Origin: Notamacropus eugenii
Taxonomy: Eukaryota > Chordata > Mammalia > Diprotodontia > Macropodidae
Reading direction: 5' to 3'
Assembly: GCF_028372415.1 (NCBI RefSeq)
Contig: NC_092872.1
Span: 12,003,001 to 12,067,000, forward strand
DNA length: 64,000 nt
The notes beneath the pieces are model-generated. The model saw only the letters and a program-made list of their open reading frames with translations. It was not told where the DNA came from and did not search any database. The position numbers and the translations under genes were made by a program. This document shows, in pieces, positions 49,201-54,424 of this stretch. How positions within the stretch are numbered: position 1 is the first letter of the stretch; each line of letters starts with the position of its first letter.

Positions 49201-50170
49201 GATTTGCCGTTTTCAGTGAAATCTGTCCTGGCTCAGAATGGCCTTTGCCTTAAGGTCAGATCACACTTTGGACCATGCCCATTTCCTCCAGGAAGGCTCT
49301 TTCTTCAGGCCCTAGTGGTTGTTTTTAGTCACCCTTGTGGCAGTTCCATTTCCTCTCTAGGTGGCAAGGATAAAACACACCTTTGACTTATATCAATTTC
49401 TTCTCCAAAATTTATAGCCTATGCTGTATAATTCATTGTCTGGTATTGTTTACCACTTATTGATGGAATCTTCCCAACATCACGTAGCACTCTGAAACTG
49501 GGATAGATAACATCATGAACCATGCTGCTCTGTTCTTTCACTCCCTTCCTTCTGACATACCAAAGTCCTACCATTGATTCAAGAACCATCTCAAAAGCCA
49601 AGTCCTTTACTAAGCTTCCTCTAATCTTCCCAGCCAGAAGTGATCTCCTCTCTAAACTTTCATAGTACTTCATGTGGATCTCTTAAGGGTCTATCATATT
49701 ATATTTTATATTCATAATTTATGAATATGTAGTCTTTTTTATTACTGCATTTATTATAAACTCTTTGAGAAGGACCATGCTTTATTATCTTTTAATCTCC
49801 TCCAGCATTTGTAGAATATCTTGCACAGAGTAGATACTAAATAAATGTTTGTTAAATGAACTAACATTTTTTCCTAACTACTTACCCCAGTCTTCCCAAG
49901 TCTCTCAGAACCTGCCAAATCCACCAAATTAATTTTAGAAGTAATGTACTTCTCATCAGATAAGCTTCTTGAATGAGCCTAGGGAATAATCAAACAGAGG
50001 TTAGATATCTAAGAACACTGTAATAAAATGATTAATTATGTAAAATTGTCAATTGTCTCCATCCTCTGAGAAGTGATGTTGCATACCTCAATATATATTG
50101 TAAAAATGCAGTGAGATCTAGATGAATTTTTGTTCATTGTGTGAGAGGCTATTATTCTGTTAGTCTCTCC
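13052..50170 (-). CDS. KIF9: KIF9, kinesin-9 family motor, 16 C-terminal coding exons (5' part outside window), frame broken by one base
   Basis: Kinesin-9 is a plus-end-directed microtubule motor of motile cilia and flagella, associated with the axonemal central pair. Exons on the minus strand, 5' to 3': 50087-50170, 49886-49978, 42798-42945, 41920-41984, 35874-35951, 30515-30583, 29724-29828, 28471-28526, 25571-25661, 25098-25231, 23437-23631, 20864-21079, 18454-18630, 17175-17290, 14231-14335, 13052-13153. All introns are GT-AG and all phases agree except inside exon 20864-21079. The exons sum to 1834 bases, one more than 610 codons plus stop. Human KIF9 is about 790 residues, so roughly the first 200 (with the P-loop) are missing. 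Visible motor motifs are NSSRSH (switch I), LVDLAGSER (switch II), YINKSL and [10 protein letters not shown]. Neck, coiled-coil and C-terminal regions follow. Identity is very secure; function is from family knowledge. Confidence 0.95.
13435..13580 (+). repeat. MIR, sense
   Basis: 'tggatggagtacaggtcctagagtcaagaaggcc', 'ttctgcttctgacaa', 'tcatctataaaatgga' is MIR sense order. Confidence 0.7.
13590..13770 (-). repeat. MIR/CORE SINE, antisense
   Basis: 'tgatccccattttaaagttgaggaaactgaaggacagaggttaagtg' to 'ctatccattctgctccctagc'. Confidence 0.65.
14231..14335 (-). CDS. KIF9: KIF9 exon (EDDEDKF)
   Basis: 35 codons. [18 protein letters not shown] and [16 protein letters not shown] match the KIF9 C-terminal region. 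ATAG acceptor, GTAAAT donor. Confidence 0.93.
14430..14720 (-). repeat. L2 fragment, antisense
   Basis: 'ttcaactgttattgaacaaacacttatcaggtgtctgttctgtgcaatgcactg', 'tgccctcaaggagcttacagtctggtggggg'. It starts about 95 bases from KIF9 exon 14231-14335. Confidence 0.7.
15040..15690 (-). repeat. L2 fragment, antisense, with purine-rich segment
   Basis: 'aaatatgtatcagctgcttcttaaaggcaaggcaagtgttaggtactg', 'catcaaggcatttataatctaggtagggagaca', followed by GA-rich L2-derived sequence (15240-15520). Confidence 0.6.
15950..16300 (-). repeat. L2 fragment, antisense
   Basis: 'tcaatccaccaatatttacaaagtgccaactaaatgtaaggaactg', 'ttcaaggggcttacaatccaataggga'. A short L2 sense piece (15840-15945) precedes it. 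Confidence 0.65.
17175..17290 (-). CDS. KIF9: KIF9 exon ([10 protein letters not shown])
   Basis: 116 bases. Completes Glu, then [20 protein letters not shown], a conserved KIF9 C-terminal block. TTTCAG acceptor, GTAAGG donor. Confidence 0.94.
17370..17600 (-). repeat. MIR-type SINE
   Basis: 'ataactaccatttacaattc', 'tgtccacagcccttcaaggtttgcag', 'cttacaaatgagaaaactgaggctcagggg' form a nearly full MIR in antisense. It starts ~80 bases from KIF9 exon 17175-17290. Confidence 0.7.
18454..18630 (-). CDS. KIF9: KIF9 exon ([16 protein letters not shown])
   Basis: 177 bases. [19 protein letters not shown], then [19 protein letters not shown] and a Cys/Gln-rich helix, almost identical to other mammalian KIF9. 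A coiled coil is predicted by charge pattern. CTACAG acceptor, GTAAGT donor. Confidence 0.95.
18755..18935 (-). repeat. L3/MIR-type fragment, antisense
   Basis: 'tagaatcacaggatttagagctgaaaaggatcacagacat' is an antisense CR1/L3 3' end joined to MIR-like 'ggcccatggaggaaaagtaacttga'. Confidence 0.5.
19635..19860 (-). repeat. RTE-tailed SINE, antisense
   Basis: 'tttgtcctttgttctgaagaggaccatgacatcaggga', 'gtgagtgagggctgtgcaaggtcactaacctcat', 'gatattcatcaggatgactgg'. Same family as 6895-7080; its end matches the RTE 3' end at 3622-3660. Confidence 0.72.
20000..20110. repeat. AT-rich low-complexity sequence
   Basis: Repeated 'atatatt', 'attacaatac' and 'tatatattgt' units, in a KIF9 intron. Confidence 0.7.
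20864..21079 (-). pseudogene. KIF9: KIF9 coiled-coil exon carrying a +1 frameshift
   Basis: CCCAG acceptor, GTGATA donor. The first codons after the splice read PGTPPP, in frame with the previous exon. The next codon is TAA at about 21060-21058. One base later the expected KIF9 frame resumes ([20 protein letters not shown]) and runs for 65 codons to the donor with correct phase for the next exon. The exon is 216 bases where 215 would keep the frame. No alternative AG acceptor lies nearby. Either this individual or lineage has a truncated protein (lost second coiled coil and C-terminus), or the sequence has a one-base error. The sequence cannot separate the two. Confidence 0.9.
21230..23395 (+). 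repeat. Long L2 LINE copy (~2.1 kb)
   Basis: Sense L2 order over 2 kb: 'ccttctctaacagattgcatttac', 'aaactgctctctccaaagtgatcagtgatctctta', 'accaagactctgttctgg', 'tgcccaaatcgggatttttg', 'aaagtgattttctaaagcacaggtttgaccatgta', ending 'tttgagatcagggagtag...tttgcacatggtaggtgctt'. It ends about 40 bases from KIF9 exon 23437-23631. Coding capacity is lost. Confidence 0.8.
23437..23631 (-). CDS. KIF9: KIF9 exon, Ser-rich linker
   Basis: 195 bases. Low-complexity, Ser/Asp-rich: [20 protein letters not shown] and [16 protein letters not shown]. This is probably a disordered linker between coiled coils. TTTTTTTAG acceptor, GTGAAA donor, ends in phase 2. Confidence 0.92.
24196..24510. repeat. Long imperfect inverted repeat (foldback) in a KIF9 intron
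   Basis: Arm 1 (about 24200-24335) contains 'ggtcactgtggcctctggct' then 'caattcatctggagcctcctatcctccag'. Arm 2 (about 24375-24505) holds the reverse complement, with 'ctggaggatagcaggctcct' and 'agatgaattgagccagaggcc'. The core of about 55 bases is nearly perfect, the flanks are weaker, and the loop is about 40 bases. It may be a decayed MITE or another foldback element; family not recognised. Confidence 0.75.
24670..24930 (+). repeat. L3/CR1 3' end
   Basis: 'cagctcattataagaaagaatttcctaacagtaagagct', 'gactggatgacgacctt', 'ctagatggcctctctgag' is CR1/L3 sense order. Confidence 0.65.
25098..25231 (-). CDS. KIF9: KIF9 exon ([14 protein letters not shown])
   Basis: 134 bases. [13 protein letters not shown] followed by [20 protein letters not shown], a basic KIF9 linker. 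Ends with two bases (GG) that complete Gly with the next exon. TTCAG acceptor, GTGAGT donor. Confidence 0.94.
25571..25661 (-). CDS. KIF9: KIF9 exon ([17 protein letters not shown])
   Basis: 91 bases. Encodes [20 protein letters not shown] through AVQK, matching mammalian KIF9 closely. The acceptor is AAG (ctccaaag), donor GTAGGG. Confidence 0.94.
25855..26375 (-). repeat. L2 fragment, antisense
   Basis: 'aataacacttaataaaaactttaggtgtcaggcaatatgatac', 'tgtccttatgttctacta', 'ctgagcattgaaggaagag', 'aaggccttcagtgctaggc', 'tttttgaatgggaaagtggcatgctgag'. Confidence 0.65.
26618..26690. repeat. (AC)n microsatellite, ~73 bp
   Basis: About 36 dinucleotide units with one 'acat' interruption near 26642. 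In a KIF9 intron. Confidence 0.95.
26700..28165. other. KIF9 intron sequence without recognised features
   Basis: No exon, RNA gene or confident repeat seen. AT-rich toward 27900-28165. Confidence 0.4.
28170..28285 (+). repeat. L2 3' end, diverged
   Basis: 'atatcaaggacaatctcttattcacctttgcattgcctatggcaatcagtacgtc', 'aatacatgttctttgaatgaat'. Confidence 0.5.
28471..28526 (-). CDS. KIF9: KIF9 exon ([11 protein letters not shown])
   Basis: 56 bases, 18 codons plus two bases. [18 protein letters not shown] is a predicted helix. CTCAG acceptor, GTAATA donor. The two leftover bases (AG) complete Ser with the next exon. Confidence 0.92.
29724..29828 (-). CDS. KIF9: KIF9 exon (VTYDPMDE...)
   Basis: 35 codons. 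[19 protein letters not shown] and [12 protein letters not shown] match the KIF9-specific region after the first coiled coil. The acceptor is an unusual AAG (ttttaag); donor GTGAGT. Confidence 0.94.
29960..30130 (-). repeat. MIR-type SINE
   Basis: 'attatctccatttgacagatggggaaactgatgctcaaaagctaaatgactcgcc' is an antisense MIR. Confidence 0.6.
30515..30583 (-). CDS. KIF9: KIF9 exon, first coiled-coil segment
   Basis: 23 codons starting [20 protein letters not shown], with heptad-like spacing of Leu. TAG acceptor, GTAAAG donor. Confidence 0.93.
30815..31075 (-). repeat. CORE/tRNA-type SINE, full-length antisense, with probable target-site duplication
   Basis: 'ttgttattcagtcatttcagtggtgtcc' to 'ccacctagttgttccc'. 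It is flanked by taacgctagtat (about 30802-30813) and taatgctaatat (about 31067-31078), 10 of 12 identical, a likely aged duplication. Confidence 0.75.
31080..32585. other. KIF9 intron sequence, AT-rich
   Basis: No exon or RNA gene seen. A weak L2-like segment lies at 31830-31990. Confidence 0.35.
32590..33480 (-). repeat. L2 LINE copy, antisense (~890 bp)
   Basis: Continuous antisense L2 from the 3' end ('gtcaacaaatatttatgatgcacattctatgtgccaggaagtgtgc') through 'tgccctcagggagctcacaatc', 'aggtgggattttggctgggatctgaa', 'gagagcattcccggcatggg', 'tatggtcaaacctgtgctttaggag' and 'gttgaggatgactcccaggttgtgagc'. It ends in a T7G9 run at 33463-33478. Confidence 0.8.
33640..33910 (+). repeat. L2 3' fragment
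   Basis: 'ccacagaagccctttctgagcatt', 'tagagggtaagctccctgaaggcagaaactatgtc'. Confidence 0.65.
34000..34215 (-). repeat. MIR-type SINE
   Basis: 'tttacagaccaggaaaccagatgtcagagaggtgaaatgc', 'cagtcaggatttgatccaggtctcc'. Confidence 0.65.
34690..35065 (+). repeat. L2 3' fragment
   Basis: 'tgggaaaccttcctcaactacccc', 'cctaagtgtccttaagcactttgtatctccagtatttatgac', 'taagtttaatttgttg'. Confidence 0.55.
35350..35720 (-). repeat. L3/CR1 and MIR-type fragments, antisense
   Basis: 'atagaatgttagcctagaaataggttttggaggtctcctagcccaactcc' is the antisense L3 3' end, followed by MIR-like 'tgagttgctcagaagccctt' and a second L3-like 'ggcatctcaggggtcatctggt'. Confidence 0.5.
35874..35951 (-). CDS. KIF9: KIF9 exon, end of motor core and neck
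   Basis: 26 codons, phase 0 at both ends. [12 protein letters not shown] is the last helix (alpha 6) of the motor core, where other kinesins have 'TLRFA.R'. [14 protein letters not shown], the family-specific neck, follows. Donor GTATTT is weak. Confidence 0.95.
36124..36211. mobile_element. Short MITE with ~32-bp terminal inverted repeats (hAT-like)
   Basis: The left end caggggtggggaacctg and the right end read on the other strand cagaggtggagaacctg pair over about 32 bases, each running into 'ggccaca'. The whole unit is 88 bases and can fold back on itself. Related internal sequence lies at 8150-8240. The flanks ttagtctc/gtagactc share 6 of 8 bases, compatible with an 8-bp hAT target duplication. 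Confidence 0.65.
36230..39855. other. KIF9 intron sequence, few recognised features
   Basis: An L3/MIR-type antisense piece lies at 37030-37240 ('tcatataatgttgatttggatagttgtaaaaagagttggaaaggatcttagaggtcat'). A 19-bp tandem duplication (ggccttaggtgcct twice) lies at 38261-38294. No exon or RNA gene seen. Confidence 0.4.
39860..40115 (+). repeat. CORE/tRNA-type SINE, sense, full-length
   Basis: 'aagctaggtggctcagtag' head, 'gagcactgagtctggagtcaggaagacctgaattcaaattc', 'tgtgaccctgagcaagtcc', 'agatgagctggagaag', ending 'ggacacgactgaac'. Confidence 0.8.
40204..40251. repeat. (CT)24 microsatellite
   Basis: 48 bases of uninterrupted CT in a KIF9 intron. Confidence 0.97.
40290..40929 (+). repeat. L2 LINE, left part, with a MIR-like piece
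   Basis: L2 sense: 'tctctatagctatgcc', 'ctccaaactttgatgcctcc', 'gaatttccaactggc'. A MIR-like antisense segment sits at about 40690-40830. Confidence 0.65.
40930..41075 (-). repeat. CORE/tRNA-type SINE (5'-truncated) with perfect 13-bp target-site duplication
   Basis: 'agaattaagtgacttgcccagggtcacacagttagtaagtgtctgaggc' to 'cattacctagctgctcc'. It is bracketed by aataatgtctctt at 40917-40929 and 41076-41088. Confidence 0.85.
41089..41745 (+). repeat. L2 LINE, right part, to 3' end
   Basis: Continues the L2 interrupted by the SINE: 'ctctgatcatatcattcccctgctccaaacccctgaatgacttcc', 'caaatcttagctcaaagtc', 'gattttcaatgaatacttgcc'. It ends about 175 bases before KIF9 exon 41920-41984. Confidence 0.75.
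41920..41984 (-). CDS. KIF9: KIF9 motor-domain exon (GGNCNM)
   Basis: 65 bases. It completes Gly from the previous exon, giving [22 protein letters not shown].xM is the conserved beta8 segment of kinesin motors. TCGCAG acceptor, GTAAGT donor, ending in phase 0 after Thr. Confidence 0.95.
42150..42268 (-). repeat. SINE fragment, antisense
   Basis: 'ggggttaagtacttggcccagggtcacatggccagaatgtgtcagaggctgg' to 'tctatctactatgccac'. Confidence 0.65.
42270..42515. repeat. GA-rich low-complexity tract
   Basis: About 245 bases of imperfect GAGA/GAAA sequence. Open frames here are low-complexity artefacts. Confidence 0.8.
42798..42945 (-). CDS. KIF9: KIF9 motor-domain exon (microtubule-binding loop 12/alpha 5)
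   Basis: 148 bases, 49 codons plus one base. The acceptor is TGTAG before TCA GAA GGA; a second AG three bases further would drop Ser and break the phase. Motifs [16 protein letters not shown] and [16 protein letters not shown] are the kinesin alpha4-loop12-alpha5 microtubule-binding face. GTAAGG donor. Confidence 0.95.
43150..43740 (-). repeat. L2 LINE fragment, antisense
   Basis: 'caatgatttattaaatgcttaccatatgcagagttcagtgtggg', 'atccctgccctcatggtgtttgtctagtaggggaaataa', 'gaatgccaggcacaggag', 'agaagtgacgtgatcagaccc'. Confidence 0.7.
43965..44228 (-). repeat. CORE/tRNA-type SINE, antisense, full-length
   Basis: 'gttgttttcgtcatgcctgactctgtgacccc' to 'tgagccatctagctgctc'. Confidence 0.78.
44240..44670 (-). 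repeat. L2 fragment, antisense
   Basis: 'tattaagtacctaagacacaccagccattataccaggtactgggaatataaaa', 'gccttccaggagctaatattttatcag', 'gggagagctttaaatgctagaatg'. Confidence 0.65.
45020..45600 (+). repeat. LTR-like repeat, copy A
   Basis: Shares the ordered blocks ctggctct, a TATA-like 'gtataaaga', 'gggctcg', 'ttggtgcttccctctc', 'cagacagttg', 'aaagtagattgttgaacctt' and 'agcagatcaaagaactt' with copy B. The layout suggests a retroviral LTR; family not identified. Confidence 0.5.
45605..46160 (+). repeat. LTR-like repeat, copy B
   Basis: Same ordered blocks as copy A: ctggctct, 'tatatatactggg', 'gggctcg', 'ttggtgctctccc', 'cagacagttg', 'aaagtaagattgttgac', 'acagatcaaagaactt'. Copies A and B are in direct tandem about 550 bases apart and clearly diverged. 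Confidence 0.5.
46460..46900 (-). repeat. L3/CR1 fragment, antisense
   Basis: 'atcatagaatctcagagttggaagggacatccaatattttgtagcccaactcc' is the antisense CR1/L3 3' end. Confidence 0.75.
47488..47735 (-). repeat. CORE/tRNA-type SINE, antisense, full-length
   Basis: 'atgttgttgagtcttttccagtcacatccatctctttgtgacccc' to 'ctatcactacaacact'. Confidence 0.78.
47735..47945 (-). repeat. L1-type LINE 3' fragment, antisense
   Basis: 'taccatattattccattgatttaatataacaatttatttgcccatttcccaattg' and 'gtggatatttttgtac', 'ctgggtcaaacggcatg' are the antisense marsupial LINE 3' motif seen again at 52300-53010. Confidence 0.6.
47945..48680 (+). repeat. L3/CR1 LINE 3' segment (~730 bp)
   Basis: Sense order: 'tatgactagacaacagtgtg', 'cctagtcagaccatatctgtagtataac', 'aaacattgacaagctggagcacatccagaggagagtgatcag', 'tcagggactggtgggactac'. 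Confidence 0.72.
48765..49860 (+). repeat. L2 LINE copy to 3' end
   Basis: 'tacctcaatatcagtttcacattctca', 'cttcctctaatcttcccagcc', 'aactctttgagaaggaccatgctttattatc', 'tcttgcacagagtagatactaaataaatgtttgttaaatgaa'. It ends 25 bases from KIF9 exon 49886-49978. Confidence 0.7.
49886..49978 (-). CDS. KIF9: KIF9 motor-domain exon with switch II (LVDLAGSER)
   Basis: 31 codons, phase 0 at both ends, CCTAG acceptor and GTAAGT donor. It contains [19 protein letters not shown]. The DLAGSE motif is the kinesin switch II signature, which couples ATP hydrolysis to microtubule binding. Confidence 0.96.
50087..50170 (-). CDS. KIF9: KIF9 motor-domain exon with switch I
   Basis: 28 complete codons between a TTTTCAG acceptor and a GTATGC donor. 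It begins [20 protein letters not shown]. The N-x-N-S-S-R-S-H block is switch I of kinesins, which coordinates the nucleotide gamma-phosphate. It ends in the beta strand CIFTIYIE. This is the most 5' KIF9 exon recognised. No upstream exon was found in 50171-64000. Confidence 0.95.
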
Positions 50171-50409
50171 CTGAAAATAGAGCAAAGAAACATTTTAGAA
50201 TACTAAATAATAATAATATTCAGTTAATATTTCAACTATTAATGTCATAGAACTACATCATCATTTATGCTGGTAATTTCAGAACCCTCTATTTGGGTCT
50301 TCGGTAGTATCCTCCACACATACCCCTCCACCTCCCTCCTTTTTTTTTTTTTTTTAACAAGTAGGGAAGTTAAAAGTTGAAAAGAATTTCAGTCATGAGT
50401 CATCCACTA

Positions 50410-50533
50410 AATGATCCCAATGGATTAAAACCAAAGACCCTTGCTTATATTTCCTGAAAGCTGACTTGTCCAATGATCCCAATGGATTAAAACCAAAGAC
50501 CCTTGCTTATATTTCCTGAAAGCTGACTTGTCC
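50410..50533. repeat. Perfect 62-bp tandem duplication
   Basis: Units 50410-50471 and 50472-50533 are identical, each starting aatgatcccaatggattaaa and ending ctgacttgtcc. The unit matches no interspersed repeat I know. It sits 240 bases upstream (gene sense) of KIF9 exon 50087-50170. Confidence 0.97.
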
Positions 50534-50679
50534 AAATTCTCCTTACAAAGAATGCTTAGAAAAGGATCTGATTAAAGGGTGTATTGAAAGATAAAAAAAT
50601 GCAGAAATGGTACGAAATAAATAGCAAGGACCTCCACTAAAATCCTATTGTGTTATAGAAGTGATGTCAGTTCTTTCAA

Positions 50680-51200
50680 AAAAATTTTCTTTTTTATTAT
50701 GAATGTAGTAATTGTTAAATCCAACAGAAGCATTCCAATATACAAATAAGAACAAAAAAAAATTATGTATAAAACATTAGTTTCTTTTATATAGTTTGCT
50801 CCTTTAGTGTATGTGAAAGCTCTTTTTGTATCTGTATCTGAACTTTGTTTGCTTCTGCATTTTTGTTATTTTTACTCTTTTCCTCCATAATTTTTCATCT
50901 CTGTAATTTCCCACTAACTCACCTTCTTCCTCCTCACCCTACTGGACTTTCTCCTTTGTAATATATAAGATTAGTCCAGCAAAACAAATCAACACATAAT
51001 GTCTGAAATGTATGTCTTAATCTGCTTCTCCAGTCTATCCATTACCATTTTTCCAGGAGGTAGAAGGCATGTTTGTTTCATCAATAGTCTTCTTAAGACA
51101 TGATTGGACATGTGTTGATGAGAGTTTTCAAGTGTTTCAGAGTTGTTTTCCTTTACATCATTCTTCTGCTCCTGCTTATAGGACTGGGAGCAATTCATAT
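50680..51200 (-). repeat. LINE 3'-region fragment, antisense, diverged
   Basis: 'attagtttcttttatatagtttgctcc', 'catttttccaggaggtagaaggcatgtttgtttcatcaatagtct', 'gtgtttcagagttgttttcctttacatca' follow the antisense order of the marsupial LINE 3' region. Confidence 0.5.
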
Positions 51201-52300
51201 TAGTCTTACAAACATAACATCCCTCCCAGAGGCCGAGAAAGATGGAAGGTCTGAGAGCTAGACAGCAAGGGTGCTTTTGTCTAGAGCATCCTCTAGTACA
51301 CACTGGTTTGGGGAAAGTCATAAGGAGTTCCTTCTTCTTGACTCGACCTTGAAGGTAACTGAGAAGGGCAACAATATGACAAACTGGAGGCTAGCCTTAG
51401 CTAGTAGGGTCCTTATGATGAACTTTTTAATGTAGAGTTGAGCACAAATAGAGCACAAAAAGTAATCCTAGTCAACCAGGAAACTGTGATGTAGAAAACG
51501 GAAAGTCCAGTTACGGCTAGGGACAGCCCAGATACTGCCAGCCTTGCTCAGGCAGAAAGCAATGGATATTTGTTGATAATTTTAGGTTGAGCTCCTCCCT
51601 GTGCTCACCTGGAAGCAGAGACTTACTTCACTCTTATTTACCTTCACCTATTTCCTATTTTTACCCATCCCAACAGATTAGAGTTGAGGTGGCATAAGCT
51701 CCCTGTTTCTACCTTCTCCTCTTTTAAGTTGGATAAAGGACCCTCTATCAACTTTTTGGAACTATTATCTTTTAAGGTGATATTTTGGGTTTCCTATTAT
51801 GTATTTAAATTATATTAAAACCAGATAGCTATTGAATCTGTACCACTTCTACTTATTTAGATGTATTTGTAGAGACTTAAAAAGATTTAAATTACAGAGG
51901 TTTTATAAACTCAATTTGAATTTGTGCTGTGTAACTTTGGCTAAGGGTTTGGGGCCACATATGTAATGGAACTGAGAATTTATTAAGTTTTTCTAATAAT
52001 TTCCTAAAAAAGAGAAACAAGAATCTCCATGAAGATACATCTAGTAGGCACAAATTGATACAGTCACAAAGGAAAGTGAATGAACTGAAGTAGGCAGCCA
52101 TTCCCCTCGATCATGGGACTCTGTTCCCTTTTTCTCTGCAAGACAGTGTATCAAATTTGAAAGGAAAGTGATTTCCTAGAATGAGAGTGAATTGATAAAG
52201 ATGCCATATCCTCACTAAGAGGAGGAGAACTGAGTTCTCTAGGCATGCACAATATGCATCTCAGGCTCAGGGGAGAACTCACAGCTCAGCCTGCTTTGCT
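51200..52300. other. KIF9 intron sequence without recognised features
   Basis: No exon or confident repeat seen. The missing upstream KIF9 exons were looked for here and not found. Confidence 0.35.
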
Positions 52301-53010
52301 CACCAGCACTATCTCATGCTTATCCAAAGTTTTACTTAATTTCTTATTTTTGTCATTCCTCGAAGCACAATATTTTGGTGCCTTCTTATACTCCAATTGG
52401 TTCAGCCATTCCACAACTATAGGTATTTGTTTCCAGTTCTTTGTAACAATAAAAAAATCTGCCACAAATATCTTTGTATTTATAGGCCCTTTTCCACCTG
52501 CCTTTGACATTGTGGGGTATGTGACTAGTAGGTACTGTTGGATTAAAAAGCATATATACTTTAATATATTTTGAGTTTTTCTTCTGAATTGATCAGAATG
52601 ATCAGACCAATTCACAGTTCCACCAACAGTGCATTACTGTTACTGTCCTTTTATAGGCTCTTCAAAAATAGACATTTCTTTTTGTTATTTTTGTCAATCT
52701 GATGAGTATAAGGTAAAACCCAAGAATTGTTTTAACTTGGATTTCTCTTGTTATTAATGACTTAGACCATTCTTTCATGTGACCGTTGATAGCTTTTATT
52801 TCTTCTTTTGAAACCTGTTCATTACCTCTGGCCACTTATTGTTTGAGGAAATGACTCAACTTCATATTTGCATAATTCCCTTTATGTCTTGGAAATCTGA
52901 TCTTAACCAGAGAAATTTTTCCCAATTAGTAAAAATTTTCCCAATTAGCTATTTCTTCTCTAATTATAGCTGCATTGATTTTGTTTTGCACATTTCTTCT
53001 ATAATCACCT
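52300..53010 (-). mobile_element. L1 3' fragment, antisense
   Basis: 'ggttcagccattccacaactat', 'tttccagttctttgtaacaataaaaaaatctgccacaaatatc', 'accaattcacagttccaccaacagtgcatta', 'gatttctcttgttattaatgacttagaccattctttcatgtgacc' is antisense L1 ORF2 end and 3' UTR order. Confidence 0.75.
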
Positions 53011-53039
53011 CTCATTTAAAATTTTTTTCTTAATTTTTT

Positions 53040-53745
53040 TACATCACCAAAATTTCTCCCAGTATTTTTCCCTTCTCCCAGAGAGCCATACCATATGACA
53101 AATATTTTAAAGAAAAAAGAAAAATCAGTAAAACTGATCTATAAATCAACAAAGTCTGAAAATATGCACAATGTTTAATACCCACGAACTCCCTACCTCT
53201 ACAAAGGCATGGGATGGGGGATGAAAGTTCTTATATCTCTTCAAAAAGCCATGCTGTTCTTTGTAATTTTGCAACACTCAATCTTGACTGTTTTATGGTC
53301 ATTCTTTCCATTTACATTGTTGTAGTCATTGCATACATTGTGTTCTTGACCCTGCTTACTTAATTCTGCATCACTTTAGGTAAATCTTTCCATACGTCAC
53401 TGTATTATCATATTTGTTATTTCATCATCATCATATTCTATTACATTCTTATGCAATTTGTTTAGATGTTCCTGAATCCACTTTGTTTTCTTTCTTTTTT
53501 TTTGCTATCACACACACACACAAATGCTCCTATATATATTTGGTGTATACAGGGACTTCCCTCATCAATAGTCTCCTTGAGATATAAGCCTAGTTGTGCA
53601 GTCTCTGGGTGAAAAGATATGGACATTTTTAGTCATTCTACTTGCATAATTCTAAATTGCTTTCCACAGTTATTATACTGATTCACAACTGATTATAATG
53701 ATTCACAACTCAAAACAAAACTGAAACAAGTATTCTTATCTTCTG
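53040..53745 (-). mobile_element. Second L1-type 3' fragment, antisense
   Basis: 'gagagccataccatatgacaaatat', 'cattgtgttcttgaccctgcttacttaattctgcatcac', 'tttggtgtatacagggacttccctcatcaatagtctccttgagatataagcctag', 'tccaaattgctttccaca'-type motifs. A short (CA)n sits at 53508-53521. Confidence 0.65.
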
Positions 53746-53750
53746 ACTAT

Positions 53751-54139
53751 TGAGGGTCAGGACAAAATGCTGTTGGCAAAGTTCAGGACAGATATTCGGG
53801 GAAACTGTTCTTTGAGACTGTGCTCATTATCATCCAGAATGACTCTCCAGGCACCACCACCCCCATGTTGCTGTCTCCCTGAGATAAGCAAGAGAACTAC
53901 AGAATACAAGGGATATGTAAAATAGATGCCCACTAGGCTAACAATCTTTAAGATAATAAGACTGGCCAAATTACTAGGACAGGAGACAAGCAGAATGTCA
54001 CGTACACTTGAAGTTTCTGTCTATAAATACCCTGACCCTCAGATCAATAAATGGAGTTGCCTAATCTTCTTCTGCTTGCCCGTGTCTTTTTTTTTTTTTT
54101 GCTGTCACTGAGCCATGTGGGGATGCAGGCCGTCTGACA
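53751..54139 (+). repeat. 5' LTR of a betaretrovirus-like ERV
   Basis: Starts TGAGGGTCAG and ends ...TCTGACA four bases before the primer binding site. Contains TATA-like 'ctataaatac' (54021-54030) and an AATAAA signal (54046-54051) followed by a T-rich tract, giving U3-R-U5 order in about 389 bases. An inverted second copy lies at 58250-58562. Confidence 0.8.
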
Positions 54140-54143
54140 CAAA

Positions 54144-54161
54144 TGGCACCCGAACAGGGAC
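54144..54161 (+). other. tRNA-Lys-type retroviral primer binding site
   Basis: TGGCACCCGAACAGGGAC differs at one position from the usual tRNA-Lys-type site. It marks the minus-strand DNA start of the ERV and fits a betaretrovirus/ERV-K-like lineage. Confidence 0.85.
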
Positions 54162-54424
54162 CTGACCCAGGAAGGGGATTCATCTTTCAGTGATAGTGGC
54201 CCCTTTGGAAGAAGCTCCATGTTGTGACAAAGCAACTAAGGTAAGGAGAAGCCTTGAGAGCCTCTTTGGGGGCTTTTCACTTTATCCGAGGTTCATGCAG
54301 ACACTGTAAAATCTCAGCAATTACAGGCTTACAGGGAGAATTTATTGTGTTAACAGAATCAAACATCAGATTCTATTCATAAGAAATCAGAGCTGATGGG
54401 TAAATAGCAAAAGTAAGGTTAACA

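Noticed and set aside
52245..52615. 109-codon open frames on both strands
   Set aside because: Inside an antisense L1 3' fragment; no protein similarity outside the LINE.
53757..53969. Minus-strand 70-codon frame repeated at 58382-58663
   Set aside because: The similarity between the two frames comes from the shared LTR sequence in inverted orientation, not from a duplicated gene.
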